From contig JAJEKV010000058.1 in the NCBI GenBank assembly GCA_021234155.1, positions 3,668,600-3,732,599 on the forward strand: a stretch of DNA of 64,000 nucleotides. Direction: 5' to 3'. Origin of the DNA: Isoetes taiwanensis (lineage: Eukaryota > Streptophyta > Lycopodiopsida > Isoetales > Isoetaceae). This document shows, piece after piece, positions 52,666 through 64,000 of this stretch. A model generated the notes under the pieces. It was not told where the DNA came from. It made no database searches and saw nothing but the letters and a program-made list of their open reading frames with translations. Position 1 is the first letter of the stretch. The number at the start of each line of letters is the position of its first letter. The translations under genes were made by a program, and so were the position numbers.

Positions 52666-55262
52666 AGACGTGTGGAATGGCTTGACGTAATGGAGTTTAT
52701 ATGTGCATTAAAGAGCTGGAAATGTAATTATGCCTATAGTTGTCGTAGAGTGCCAAGTGTGAAGGGTTGTAGATGTAATTGTGTATGTAGATGTAATGGA
52801 GTGTCAATGTAATGGAGTGTTAGAACTTGGTAAGTCACCATGTTGGACTCCATCTTTAAAAGTTTTAAATTTGCGTGACATTCTATCCCTAAATATAAGC
52901 ATTAAACACTAAATTTGCGGTATGATGACATGGTTGATAGCATTGCATGATCCATCTATGAGATGTATCATTAGTATTCATGATATTAGTATTCATGATG
53001 TGATAAATTCTCAAGTCCTTGAATGACTCAAATCCTTAAACTCGCCCTAAATGTGCAATTTATCAAACATGTTTGACATGCATATGTTCAATTATTTAGT
53101 ACTATTACCTTAGGCCAGATCATGCGATCGGCGATGCCTGGCATTAGTCTTGAGCACGTGGAGGGTATATGAAATGGAGTTTGTAGGTGGAATAGATGGT
53201 TGTAGATACTAAGGATAGAATGGAGTGCTTAAATGTGAAGGACATTGTGCATCCTATTTGAAGTGGGATGGAAAATACAAATGATGCTTTTAAAATGGGA
53301 ACAGACAAACAAATACAATTTTAACGTCCATGGGAAGCTCACAGAGATTATGGACAACATCTACGCAAATATGCTATGTTTTAGATTTAAAATGCCTAGA
53401 TGATATTCACAGTATAGAGCTGAAACATTAATTATACATACACAAAGCATGTTGAATTCTATATCAAAATTCCACTCTCAAAAGCTACGGGAGCGTGTGT
53501 GAATGTACAACAGCCTACCACACTATTAAATAGACCACTGGCAATAACCTTCTAGCTTGATCTATCATAGTTTCTATTTTATTCTATTCATAATTTAATC
53601 CATAGTGCTTATCGATGGAAGGTGACCTTCGTTAAGTGTGTTATTGGCCTTGGACGGCCCTAATCTTACCAATGGGGCTAAAGAAATTGTAATGAAGTGT
53701 ATATTTTATTTTATACCAATAGATGATGTTTCTTTAGCATTTTTTTAGAGTGTCGATGTATTTGCATAAATGTTTTTGAGATGGTACTTAATGAGTTACA
53801 CTTTCATACATATTATTAATAAATGTGTTATTAAGTAATGTCCAAGATGTATAAATTGAATATTTTCCATGCCTAGGGGTTCCACTTGCACACACACAAA
53901 CATGAAATACTAATTTAAGTAGAAATGTTTGTTCCTGTGCTACATTCTTACATCTGCTCAGATGGTGTAACAAAGAGCTGATTGCAAGCTCAAATAGATT
54001 ATAATTTGTAATTGTCCAAGTAAGTAAACAAATCTTGGTTAGGACAAAAAAAACATAAAAAAAAAAAAATGCATAAACCTCATTCACATAGGTTGCTTGT
54101 AAGGGGAAGGGGTTTGTCGCAATTTGTTTCCTACAAATGGCCTATAAAGTAGATTGAAGTTCCTCTGAAATTGCATATACAGTCTGCAAAAACATTAACC
54201 TATGTTGAACTGCAGATCTCAAACAAATGATCATATGTTCAACTATTATTTTATGGTGGTAAGAGGAGTATGGACATGCCATTTTTTCGAGTTTCAAAGT
54301 GGCAAAGGTGTTGTAATTTCTTGAAAGAATCCCAATGAACTTTTTACGAAAAAATGCTATTTCTATTGTCAATGAGTTCTAACAGTCGCCATAAACAAAT
54401 TTGTATAATCAACAAAACATTTGTGGGGACATTGGCCTTGTTGCCACATAATACAAAGCAACAGAAATATCAACACTATGGACTAAAATTGTGTCACCCA
54501 AGCCGCATGATTAATCAAACTACAATCTCGTGCATGTTTTAGGCAACATACTTAATGAAGTGTCACAGCACACTTTAACAAACGCCACCTTCCATCAGTA
54601 AGCAGTATGGATCAAATTATGAATTTAACAAAGTTCTACGATGGACACTTAATAAAGCACCAATAAGAGTTCTATGAGGTGCGTAGTAGAAGATGAGATC
54701 AAGATTCTGCCCAGATCTAAGGTGTTACTGATCAAAAGTCATGATAGCCACTGCAACTGCAACCACGACAAATCATTAATCTATACAATATTGGGCTGGA
54801 GATTTGACTGTCGAACTCATGTCTTAATAGCATGCATTACCCACCTTGGTTCTGATCCCAAGTGCCTATAAAGTACTTCAAACCTAGAAACAAATAAAAA
54901 ATGTAGGAAGGATTACCAAAATATGGTTTATAAAAGGTACTTGTGGCGAAGTTAACTGTGAAGCATGATGCTCATTTGGATGAATTTGTAACATCTGGCC
55001 ACAAATAAGTGGTGCATAAATAGTCTACAATCTGTAAGCTACATCTTCATGTGCAAACTGTTTTGTACAGCATCACACAAAGCGTCATGTTGCAGGATGA
55101 TGTCTTAGCTTCTATATAATCAGAGTCAATAGCATTTGCAAATGAAAGTTATTGCAGCAATTCAACATTTTGCAAAGATTCAGATCAAGCATGTTACATG
55201 AAAATCATAATTCGAAATATCATGTTACCATGCATGCCAGTAAAAATGCAATGGAGCAATAC
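52666..55262. other. AT-rich region, no assigned gene
   Basis: Includes a third, eroded hairpin-like Helitron end near 53115-53150 (minus strand GCCAGGCATCGCCGATCG, then CTGG). A possible 3' exon on the minus strand at about 54142-54190 is preceded by GTTTTTGCAG and reads TVYAISEELQSTL then stop; it might belong to the spliced gene at 55.2-57.0 kb but its phase does not follow directly. Nothing else is supported. Confidence 0.45.
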
Positions 55263-57016
55263 CTAAAACAACTCCAAAGGATCTAGTACCCGCAAGACGC
55301 TCTGCAACATAACTGTCTATCTGAAAGCAAAAAGACGTTGTTAGGATGCTTCAAATGTGAAAATATGATATCTGCAGTAAGCCAAAAGACCTATTTTGGT
55401 TGGCCATTATGACCGCCAATTGTAGTTGCAATTATATGGCCTCTTTCAGTCCCATTCCCATCCATAATAGTTGGATTCAAGCTCCTGCTACAGATATTTA
55501 TTACTTTATGCAAAGAAAAGTCTGCAGTCACATGGATAAAAAATATACCATGTCATCCCTATGGTCCGCCTTATCCCAATTTTCATGTCGTACATCTCTT
55601 TGGGACGCTGGTCTTTGGGACGCTGGTCAACACCACTGTTTCCTCTCTTAGAGGCTGCAACCATACCATCATTTCCTCCTAGATTTGTGGCTGAAGCAGC
55701 TAAATGTGCTGTTTTAAGTTCATGTGCAGGGAGTTATAATGTTATGGCATTGTGATAGAATAGTGGTGATGGCTCTGCTAGCTGCATGCATATCTAGAGA
55801 TGGGCCTGCTTATTGCAAGCTTAGCTAGATATAGTATGCTTTAAAATGTCTTATGCTTGACAGGCTGGGTGCATGTTAAATAAGCAGATGCAAGGATAGG
55901 TTGCTTCAGAGCTTTTGTTTGCGGGTAGATATAGTGATAGCTTCTGTAATTAGACAGTATGCTTGCTAGGATATTTCCTGCAAGAAATTCACACATTGCT
56001 GCAATGACTTTGCACCTTGCAAGTTCCCATGGATAGATCTGCATGCTTAGGGACTGTTGCAGGAGAGATAAGATATTGTTATTCGTGTTAAGGCTTAGAT
56101 GTTGGACTGCTGGTAGTTGCAATTTGCTAGGCATACCAGTGATCAATGCAAATGCATTTGCAACAGGAACTCAAAATTACTGCCTAGTCTGCATATCATA
56201 CATGAAATTAGAACAATAAAAAAAAATCCCAGGCTTTCGATTATGTTTATCAACAAAAAAAAAAGTTCTTAATAAATGAAACGACTTCATTGGCTCAACA
56301 AACTAATAATCTAAGCATCTTAGATCTAAACTTAACTTGTGCAAGTTAAGTCCATGGGATGTTGTATAGACTGGAAAACTAATATGTGTAGACCCAATGT
56401 GGTTACATGACATGCCAGACCATTGTTTGAATTGGAAATAATATGCACAGAACTACATAGAATACTTTTCTATTTGAAGATGATAGTTAGAATCACTGAA
56501 GGGAATTGGCTCATCTTTTATTATGGAAAAAAGGATAAAACAGTTCCCAAAAAGAGAATAGCGAACTCTAAGAGGAGAGACATGGAATCAAATCAAAAGG
56601 AAACTTTGAGCGGACATAGCTGTTGCAAGGCTTTTGTTTGCGGGCAGATACTGTCATGATCATTTTGATTGGATAACTTCCGAATGGTATCTTACCTTGT
56701 GTAATCGGTCAAAATCACCAAAAAGGATCATGCCCAGTTTCCCAGCAAAAAACCTGTATGTAACCTGCAATATAAACAGGACTGATGCTTAAGCTCTGTT
56801 ACCTGTGCCAAAGCAAAAACACTGGACAACTGGATACCTGAACCCAAATCCATAGCCACATTCTGCAAGGATTTCATGCCATATCAAGGTTTAGAATTTG
56901 GAAAGCTATGGAAAAAACGTACCGATGGAACCATCATTGGCATCTTCTTCATTCGATTCTTCATTCTCGCTTTCATCATTATCTATATCATCTTCAATCA
57001 AGGCGGCATCTGAACC
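55263..57016 (-). CDS. Unidentified spliced gene, four internal exons visible (partial)
   Basis: Four minus-strand blocks have proper splice signals and join without a frame break: 57016-56923 (acceptor TTGTTTAG, donor GTACGT), 56862-56838 (CTTGCAG, GTATCC), 56753-56696 (ACATACAG, GTAAGA) and 55320-55263 (CTTTCAG, GTATTG). Phases are 0-1, 1-2, 2-0 and 0-1. The product starts acidic ([20 protein letters not shown]), continues ECGYGFGF, then [20 protein letters not shown] and [19 protein letters not shown]. The four exons give about 78 residues, so the gene is incomplete; the first and last exons were not placed with confidence. A frame with ATG at 57591 (MGSPGTPHV) could be a first exon but is unproven. 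Introns are 60, 84 and 1375 bp; the first is short for a plant. I do not recognise the family. The acidic start could be a nuclear or chaperone-type tail. Confidence 0.6.
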
Positions 57017-57666
57017 CTAAACAAAATATATTTCTCTGTGGTAAGATTCTTTCTCTACCTTTTTTCTTTAGGAGCTGGCTGATTATTGCAAATGGAGAAA
57101 AACAAAAAAAAGTATGCTAACAAACCTCGATTTTTACGATTTTCTTCCACTTAAAGCTTTGAATCCATCATTCTATTAGACGCGCAGAAGAAGAGTAATG
57201 TTGGTGGATGATATTGTTCCAAATCAAAATGACATTCTAGCAAACTAATTCCGATGTCACTATCCAAGGAGCATAAATAAGAACCAGTTTACCTCTATCT
57301 GGAGCTTGGAGTTATAACGGCATAGGCACTGAAAAATCCAAGTACAGAGATGGTAGAGGAAGCCGCAAAGCGGAGATTCGCATCCACGGAGTTGGAAGAA
57401 GTCTGTCGTTCCATAGTTTTAAAGGAAGCGATTGTTAATAGGCTAATCCACGGCGCTTCCATAAGATCTATCGTCGGTGTAAGAACTACCTGAGATAGCC
57501 TTGATTCAAAATTTGCATCCCGCAAGAAAAGCCGCAAGCGGGAAGGGAACGCCGCATGCGTCTGCACATGCGGCGTTCCAGGGGACCCCATTTCGGTTTG
57601 GGGAGGCCTTCATCGGCGTTAGGTTAGTAGGGGGGGTCCCTTCCAAACCGGAGAAGGGGGACCCTA
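57017..57666 (-). other. Upstream part of the minus-strand gene, exons uncertain
   Basis: Minus-strand frame 57591-57295 is open for 98 codons (MGSPGTPHV... ending SAYAVITPSSR) and contains GCTATCTCAG followed by GTAGTTC, which may be a donor. It could be the 5' UTR and first exon of the spliced gene, but no smooth join to the exon at 57016 was found. Confidence 0.35.
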
Positions 57667-58009
57667 TGGCATATTCACCCCTTATTCCTTAATCTACACC
57701 GTACACAAAGTTCCTCGTTTGTGGGGTATGGATGTATGAAATTTGCTATACTGTATAATAAAATTTGCAAAATACTATAAGATTTGAGATAATATACTAT
57801 ATGGTGTTGATTTTGTACGTGCAAAACATAATTATTAGGGCTCTCATTGCCCTACGTCACCCCCCGTGTGAATATGCACCCAAACCAAAAGGGGTTTAAG
57901 GGGGTTTTAATTTGAAAGTGTTGGATGTAATGGTTGTGTTAATTAATGTTAATGGTAGTTATGTGTTGGTTGTTATAATAAAAAAAAAATTTGGGCCCTT
58001 CGGGCCCTA
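57667..58009 (+). repeat. Dispersed repeat, copy 1 (343 bp)
   Basis: Matches 59658-59998 along its whole length. It starts GGCATATTCACCCCTTATTCC, contains CTCGTTTGTGGGGTATG, AAATACTATAAG and AATATGCACCCAAACCAAA, and ends in the hairpin GGGCCC TTC GGGCCC. The opening GCATATTCAC has its inverse GTGAATATGC about 200 bases in, so the first part may be a MITE with short inverted ends. Confidence 0.85.
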
Positions 58010-58989
58010 ACAAAGCAAGCATAAGTATTATACTGATATGTTTATTTAAAACAACTTAGCTTATTCATTATTCAGTAATTTGAATATTGCAATACAAGAA
58101 TCAAGTTCATGAAGGATCAAATGCAACACACCATTTATTCCACTCTAAACAATGCACAACTATTCTAGAAATACAATGCACCATAAGGTCTAGCTATGCA
58201 TTTAAAATAATCATTGAACCATGGAATGTAGACTCTACAATATCAATACATTCAATAAGAAGTTTAACACAGACCTTTCACAATATAATTCGACCTTTCT
58301 TCTCCCTTCTAAGGTGTCTTCTTTCAGGGCACAGCACAATCTCATCTGCAACTTGCATGCTAATCATTGCAAATGCTGGATTATAAAAGCTGATCCTATT
58401 GTCGGTGGTGTAAAGGAAGTTGTTAATTCCTCATTAAGCATCATCAGCTATTAAGCATCATCAGCTATCTCTCTAACACTGTTTCACTTTCAACGATGTG
58501 CACTTACTTGGAAATTCATTTCTCCAGAAAATAACTTGACCTGTTATGAAGCTGGCATGAGTTGCCTGATATGAAGTCCCACATTCATCGATGGAAAGCA
58601 CGCAGGATAAAGAATTCCAATTACAAATCTGCCAACTGCAAGCTTCACCTGGCAACAAGCCTCTCAAGCATTCAAGCTTTCCTGGCAACAAACCTCACTT
58701 GACTTTTGCTACCATTGCTTGACAAAACTGATTTGAACATGGCAATCTAACAAACAGAGATCTATAAGAGCGGATTTGTTTCCAGTACTACATTTGATAC
58801 ATCTGTAGCCATAGAAATCCTTCACATTATCGCTCCAATAAAATCAAGTTGTTGGAGACTGATTAACATATACCGTAGAAGACAATTCCAAGCATGATCT
58901 GCTCAACTTGAGGAGAACATATGAAACCTCTGTCCCTGCTCCATAATCTGGTCATAACAAAGACATCAGAAACATTCCTAAGTATTTAG
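58010..58989. other. Stretch between repeat copies, 3' of the adenylate kinase remnant
   Basis: AT-rich and without a supported exon. The word ATTAAGCATCATCAGCTAT is duplicated back to back at about 58433-58469. Later exons of the adenylate kinase would be expected on the minus strand here, but I could not find a GWLLDGYPR-like block. Confidence 0.4.
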
Positions 58990-59300
58990 CTAGATGGATC
59001 CTTCGCCAAAAAAATGACCACAACTTCGTCAGGAACTAGCTTTCCCTGGTCCATATAATCTTTAGCCTTCTTTCCATATTCGTTCTGCAGCCACTTCAGC
59101 CAAACAGGTTGTTGCCTTGAAATATGTACCAAATTATCTTTGGGAATGTTCCCAAGCAGTTGTCAATGAAGCTAAAATGCCCAACTAAATAAAACCCATG
59201 GATTGGGAAAGTGAAAGACCTTTTTCTTAATGAGTTAGCATTGAGTACCCTTTCCGATCTTTGGAGGCCCAGAGATCATGACCTTCGGTGGCTCTCCTTG
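58990..59300 (-). pseudogene. Adenylate kinase gene fragment (plastid-type), broken
   Basis: Adenylate kinases interconvert ATP, AMP and ADP. On the minus strand at 59298-59215 the frame reads EPPKVMISGPPKIGKGTQC, one stop (TAA where GAA/GAG for Glu is expected), then LIKKK. This is the P-loop block, family KIMISGxPxSGKGTQCELI. A GT-AG gap of about 65-100 bp follows, then NLVHIS, a frameshift through AEVAAE, and YGKKAKDYMDQGKLVPDEVV at about 59075-59010, the AMP-binding block. The wording fits the chloroplast-type enzymes of plants. The stop and the frameshift suggest a pseudogene, and downstream blocks (DGYPR, lid domain) are missing. It lies between two 340-bp direct repeats, which may mark how it was moved or broken. 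Confidence 0.7.
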
Positions 59301-59657
59301 AGTTCTAATTTTCATTACAGTCTATTTCAAGCGAAAACACCACTGGGTCTTTCAGATAGAACTTTATCGATAAGAACTTGGAGAAGAAGGATCTTACTAG
59401 TCCCAATTGCTGAGCCTTGCGGTTTGCAAACTGTTTGCATGATAGATCTTGCCAATCGCTTCCATAGAAAGAGTTTGCCCATACAATCATCTCCTTGTTC
59501 ACAGATTTCACAGCCCAAGAGGCCGATGGATATAGAGGAGCCGAACCATGTCGAGAAGGAGATGCATTAATATGCGAAACAGCAACGTAAACAAATAACA
59601 AGCTGCCATTCAAAACCCTAAGTTGGGGGGTTACTCCGGGCAACGAGAGCTGTTGGA
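59301..59657 (-). other. Region upstream of the adenylate kinase fragment
   Basis: Open on the minus strand in two frames (59664-59305 and 59518-59327). It precedes the P-loop exon, and GAAAATTAG at about 59308 could be its splice acceptor. No transit peptide or earlier exon could be confirmed. Confidence 0.35.
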
Positions 59658-59998
59658 TGGGCATATTTGCCCTTTATTCCAAAATCTGGACCGTACATAG
59701 CGATCCTCGTTTGTGGGGTATGCATGTACAAGTTTTTGTATACTGTATATTAAAGTTTGCAAAATACTATAAGGTTTGAGAGAATACTTAATAGTGTTAA
59801 TTTTGTACATGTATTGTAAATATATTTTTTGGGGCTGATTTGCCCTACATAACCCCCGTGTGAATATGCACCCAAACCAAAGGGGTTTAAGGGGATTATA
59901 ATTTATATGTGTTAAATGCAATGGTTTGTGTTAATAATGTTAATGGTAGTTGTGTGTTGATTGTTATATTAAAAAACATTTGGGCCCTTCGGCCCTAA
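59658..59998 (+). repeat. Dispersed repeat, copy 2 (341 bp)
   Basis: Same order of blocks as 57667-58009, in the same orientation, with numerous substitutions and small indels; it ends GGGCCCTTCGGCCC. Copy spacing is about 1.65 kb. Confidence 0.85.
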
Positions 59999-62900
59999 AT
60001 AATATGAAACATAGGTAAATGTATTGGGCCTAAATATTAATTACTAAAAAGCACAATAACATCAAGACAAACAAATTATTCCCATTGCAAACAACTATGA
60101 GTACAAATGCGAGGAAAAACATGTGTGAAGAAAATTGAACGGTGTTGAATGTAAAAACAACCAATTCTATGAACAGAGCAATAGAAATAAGGAATTGAAG
60201 TCGTAGAAATATGTTGTTGCAAGTCTCTTCCACAATTTGGGAACATTAGAAAGAAATCTCACAAACACCAATCTTCTGCCAGTATAGGCCATTGCAACTC
60301 CACAAGAAACCATTAATTTGGCAGTTAAGCCAAACAGTACAAAAAAGGGCAATTGGAATGTATTGGGTTCTTCTAAAAGAATCTTCATGTAGCAGATCTA
60401 AGATCTGTAATTCCAACTAACCTTCAACAAATTACCATGCCATGCAGCAAATGAAGACTCTGATGAACACCTAAGGTCACAGATTGCTCTTTTCTTCTTA
60501 GCTTTGATATTCTTTGCATTGGTCTTTCTAAAATAACCTGCTGCTGTCTGGCCCCAGTCCCAAAGCCTACCTGGCACATCCAAACAATGTCAATTACGGA
60601 AGGTAAACAACTTTCAATTATGGTCAAATACGATGTATCTTTTGCAGGAGAACTACTTAAAAATTTTCAAAATAACTTGTCAAGGTTAATCATGTGCAAG
60701 ATTTTCTTTAGACGAAAACTTCTTTTCTTGGAACAGGGAGTTCTAATAACCCAACATTTCCTGATAAAACATAATTTAAAACATATTGTTGACAAACAAA
60801 TTTAAATACATCTAATTTGCATAGCTGATGTCGAGCAGGGGAGCATGTTGCTAGGCGGGGACATTTGTTCTATATTATTTGTGACCCTAAAATGAATAGG
60901 AACCGATAGCAAATTTAGGGTACGCTATAAATCCAGAGGATTTTTACGCCTTATAAAACACATAGCATTTTATAGTAATCTTAAGGCAGCATAAGGCCCT
61001 CTAATAAGAGACAAAGCCCGAACATCTGCAGATTTCTGAGGCTGAGGCTCCGTTTAAGAGAATTTGTAGCAGCATAAGAGCTTTAAAGCATTTCTGAACA
61101 CAAAGCTAGGAATACACGAAAGAAGTTAAAACAGCTACATTACCTCAAGAGTATTGGGTTCTCGGTCCTTTGGCACACCACTCTCCCCTGCATTCTATAG
61201 ATGGGTAGATAGTAATGCCGCCAGAAGGCATAAGATTTTTGAAAGGAAAAACCCACCCGCCCACAAGGCTTCTAGGAAAGGAATCGTGCCCCCCAAGATC
61301 GAGAAGAAAGGCGACCAATGCACCGCCCAACACCAAGCGTAAAAGCGCCGTGTACAAACACCAAAAGGCTTCTCAATACCCACGATTTTTTTTCTGCGCC
61401 TTATCACCTCCATGCCTGACAGACGGTAGTTCATGAGAGTCACGAACTTGACCATCGGAAAGCTGGAAAGGAAATGACGAAGATGGTGGCGCCATGGCCA
61501 AAGGGTGCAACTATGGTGAAAGGTTTGAGAAGGTCTGCCAAAAAAGAATAAGTAGCATCTTCCTCTTTGACAACCCTAAAACAAATGTTCATTCTGAAAA
61601 CACACGGACCTTGGCCGAATCTGTTGCACCATAACAGCATCCCTGGAATCTGTGCCCCTTGAATCCGACCCACAAAACCATGCCCATGTAATCTTATTGT
61701 TGCAGATTTGCAAGCCCTGTTTCGTGCCCTAAAATGCTATCCACAGGCTTGCATGTTCAACCCCTAAAATAAAAAGAGGGCTTTTGTTGTGAGCCCTTGG
61801 ATGTTGGACCATTGAAAAAAAAAACTAAATCCAACAACTAAGAAATGGTGCACTCTAGATGTACGCATTAGTACATTCATTCGAATACACCATGAAATCT
61901 TAGGAAAACCTTTGTGAAAAGCGTACAAAAACACAAAGAAAACCCCATGTTATTATGCTATATATTGGAAGTTGGGTCTTCTAACTTTTTTTCCTTTTTG
62001 TCTTTTGTTGGGTCATTTATTTTAGATTCCAGATATTTCAGATATTTCGTTCATTTTTGAACCCCAACTTCCATTCCGAATTAGAAAGATTGCCACATGG
62101 CATCACCAAATTAAACTTCAAACAAAAATGGAGACCCAACTTCCATTTTGTGCATGGTCACAATTCTCAAATTAAGAGTAACGGTGATAAAAGACGGGAG
62201 ACCTTGTGCACGGATTTCCAAACTTTTCAGCATTGCATACTAAGTGTAGGTGCTTGTCGAGCTAGTTTCATATGTTTGCATGCATGTTTTCTAATCATTT
62301 TATGTGTACGAGCTACTTGCCATAGTTGTCAGGATGTTTTGATGCATGCAAGACAAACTTTTATCCTCTGTTATCTCGCAGTAAGAGCTATCGTAATAGT
62401 CAGCTCTACAAGCAAATTAGTTTTTTTTTTTTTTTTTAGCGGGGCTTGTCTAACCCCCACCCCCTACTACAACATTTTCACGGCTTCTTAGACTATTCAC
62501 GTGCTATGCCATATCGCACCATTCATTTTGCCTATTCGATTATCTAATATTAAATCATACGGCTATGAAAATAAAAAAATCTAGAAAATTGCGTGAGTGA
62601 GTACGCCGGAGTTCGACTCGAGCTTCCTTTGGGTAAGGTTGCTTACGAAAACAGTATTTGTGGTTGGCCTTCATTTACTCCATTCTGAGGTTAATAATAG
62701 TAGTTTTTCAGTTGCAAGTCCTCATTTGTGTCTACATAAGCCATTGAGTATTCCATTGCAATCTGGTCGTTTCAAATCCGAACCCCTGCTGAGTGCACAA
62801 GCTACATGCAACATGACGTTTCTGAAGATATCCTTTTGGTCTGTCTTATTCAGCTAAAATATGATCTGCATTTCTTTTGAGTTCTCCTTCGAATTTTTTC

Positions 62901-63139
62901 TTCTGCCATCTACTTTCCCTTCTTTCGTTCCTTCCTGTTTCTAGCAGTTGGATTAAAGGGCACCCTGCACCGTTTCTTCATTTAGGTGGAACGTTTGATG
63001 TTGGGAGAACGAGAGTAGCTACTTATGGGTTGTGAACACACTCTGCAATATGTTCCATAGGTGTGTTTATGCTCAATTGTTTGGATCTACAGTATAAGAA
63101 GATAGGCATGTCGCTTCTCAATAACACTATCATGTTGCA
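59999..63139. other. Region with possible minus-strand exons, none assigned
   Basis: A minus-strand block at about 60570-60435 is flanked by ATGTGCCAG and GTAATTTG and is open in two frames (RLWDWGQTAAGYFRKTNAK or VGFGTGARQQQVILERPM). Another, 61357-61145, starts MYTALLRLVLGGALVAFLLD and ends at TTGAG followed by GTAATG. Both look like exons of a gene read leftwards, but I cannot join or identify them. The 62057-62491 plus frame looks accidental. A poly-T run lies at 62420-62438. Confidence 0.35.
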
Positions 63140-63536
63140 ATTTGCTAAACTTATCAAAGGAGGATGTAATGCCAGCTTTATACCTTAGCACAAATCATCT
63201 AGCTCTAGAATACGAGAATGTAGTAAGAATATTAATAACATGTGGTCTTTGTAGTAAGATTTGGAATCTAGGCTCGAAACATACTCAAGGTTCTTTCCTT
63301 ACTTGTATTGTTGAAAGTTGTTTAGCTCCAAAAATGGTTTCTACTGTATCAACACGCCTCACTCCATGCTCCACAACGTTGGCAGCTCCAAAAAGTTTTG
63401 TCCAATCGCTGTTAGTACTGAGATTGATTCTCCTCCATTTGAGCTTCCTCATCAGCATAAACAAAGTATCTGAAATTGTAACCAAATCAACTGTTAATCT
63501 TATGAATCCAATTTGTATCATATCAAACCTGTTTAA
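63140..63536 (-). other. Possible LINE 3' part, unresolved
   Basis: A minus-strand frame at 63521-63285 lies downstream of the zinc-finger block of the LINE at the window end. It may be the eroded RNase H-like or C-terminal part, but no DG/D/D motif can be named. Confidence 0.35.
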
Positions 63537-64000
63537 TTATTCCTTCAGGGGGGATGATTTCGCAATTAAAAATGAAGGCATTCCTTCCTTTCCAAATTCT
63601 CCAGAGGAGGATATAAATCCTCCAATCACCGGGATTTGAGGGCATAAAGAAGCCAGTTTCATCAAAGCTACCAAATCTGAACAAAAAATGTTAGTGGTTA
63701 GCCCCAAAATCCATTCCGACCACAAGCATTGCCTGAATAGATGATTCTCATCCTCCTTAGCATTCAGACACCTATCACAAACATCAAAGTTAGCCATAGA
63801 TAATTTGTATCTCTTACAGTTGGCTGTCAGGCCTTTATGCCAAAGCTGCCACATGAAATCTTTAATTTTCGGATTAACCGAGCTGCTCCACATATATTTC
63901 AGGTTTCTTCTGGCTGTGTCAGGGGAAACTCCCCATTTTAGATGGATGGTGATCTCTTGATTGCACATCAGAAATCTGTAAGCCAGTCTCACTGAGTAAC
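63537..64000 (-). pseudogene. LINE ORF2 C-terminal fragment (zf-RVT), runs off the window
   Basis: The minus-strand frame 63992-63537 encodes 151 residues and is open to the window edge. It holds the zinc-finger block that follows reverse transcriptase in plant LINEs: YMWSSSVNPKIKDFMWQLWH, then C-DRC in FDVCDRCLNAKEDENHLFRQ followed by C and W. The spacing CX2C...HX4C is intact. It is less decayed than the other LINEs here. The RT part would lie beyond 64000. It is not a host gene. Confidence 0.8.

Noticed and set aside
62057..62491. 144-codon plus-strand frame
   Set aside because: It has no domain, odd Cys/His/Phe-rich content and runs through a poly-T tract; likely accidental.

Overview
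This window looks like nuclear DNA of a land plant, most probably a flowering plant. The evidence is a spliced gene for an 843-residue eukaryotic elongation factor 2 with a plant-style first exon, a P-class pentatricopeptide (PPR) gene remnant, L1-type LINEs whose ORF1 carries the plant DUF4283/zinc-knuckle arrangement, Ty3/gypsy elements, and Helitrons ending in CTAG. The species cannot be named from the sequence. Only one gene is clearly intact (EF-2, 39758-42841, + strand). The rest is mostly transposon sequence in several stages of decay, with a few broken or partly visible genes.

Layout. 1-2.9 kb: nothing recognisable. 2.9-9.75 kb: a long decayed LINE on the + strand (ORF1, then ORF2 with endonuclease, reverse transcriptase and zinc-finger parts). 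12.06-14.33 kb: a PPR pseudogene. 17.2-31.95 kb: a Ty3/gypsy element (protease, RT, RNase H, integrase zinc finger) whose integrase is split by a second LTR retrotransposon at 20409-31238. That inner element has 1.3-1.5 kb LTRs, TGTGACG/CGTCACA ends, a primer site, a polypurine tract and a near-perfect 5-bp target duplication. It carries antisense tRNA-like modules, a faint antisense gypsy RT trace and a 5'-truncated LINE-like insert with a poly-A tail. 32-39.6 kb: AT-rich intergenic DNA with Helitron ends, microsatellites and short duplications. 39.7-42.9 kb: EF-2. 43-48.3 kb: mostly unassigned, with exon remnants of a TPR gene. 48.3-49.25 kb: a minus-strand LINE 3' end. 49.96-52.6 kb: a non-autonomous Helitron built of tandem duplications and flanked by opposite-strand Helitron ends. 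55.2-57.0 kb: four phase-compatible exons of an unidentified minus-strand gene. 58.99-59.30 kb: a broken adenylate kinase gene, lying between two 340-bp direct repeats. 63.5-64 kb: a minus-strand LINE ORF2 end that runs off the window.

The genes do not form a functional cluster. The main interest lies in the nested insertion, the Helitron architecture, the unidentified spliced gene and the captured or decaying gene pieces. I found no convincing new multigene system. Many coordinates of decayed elements are approximate because they come from reading translated fragments by eye.
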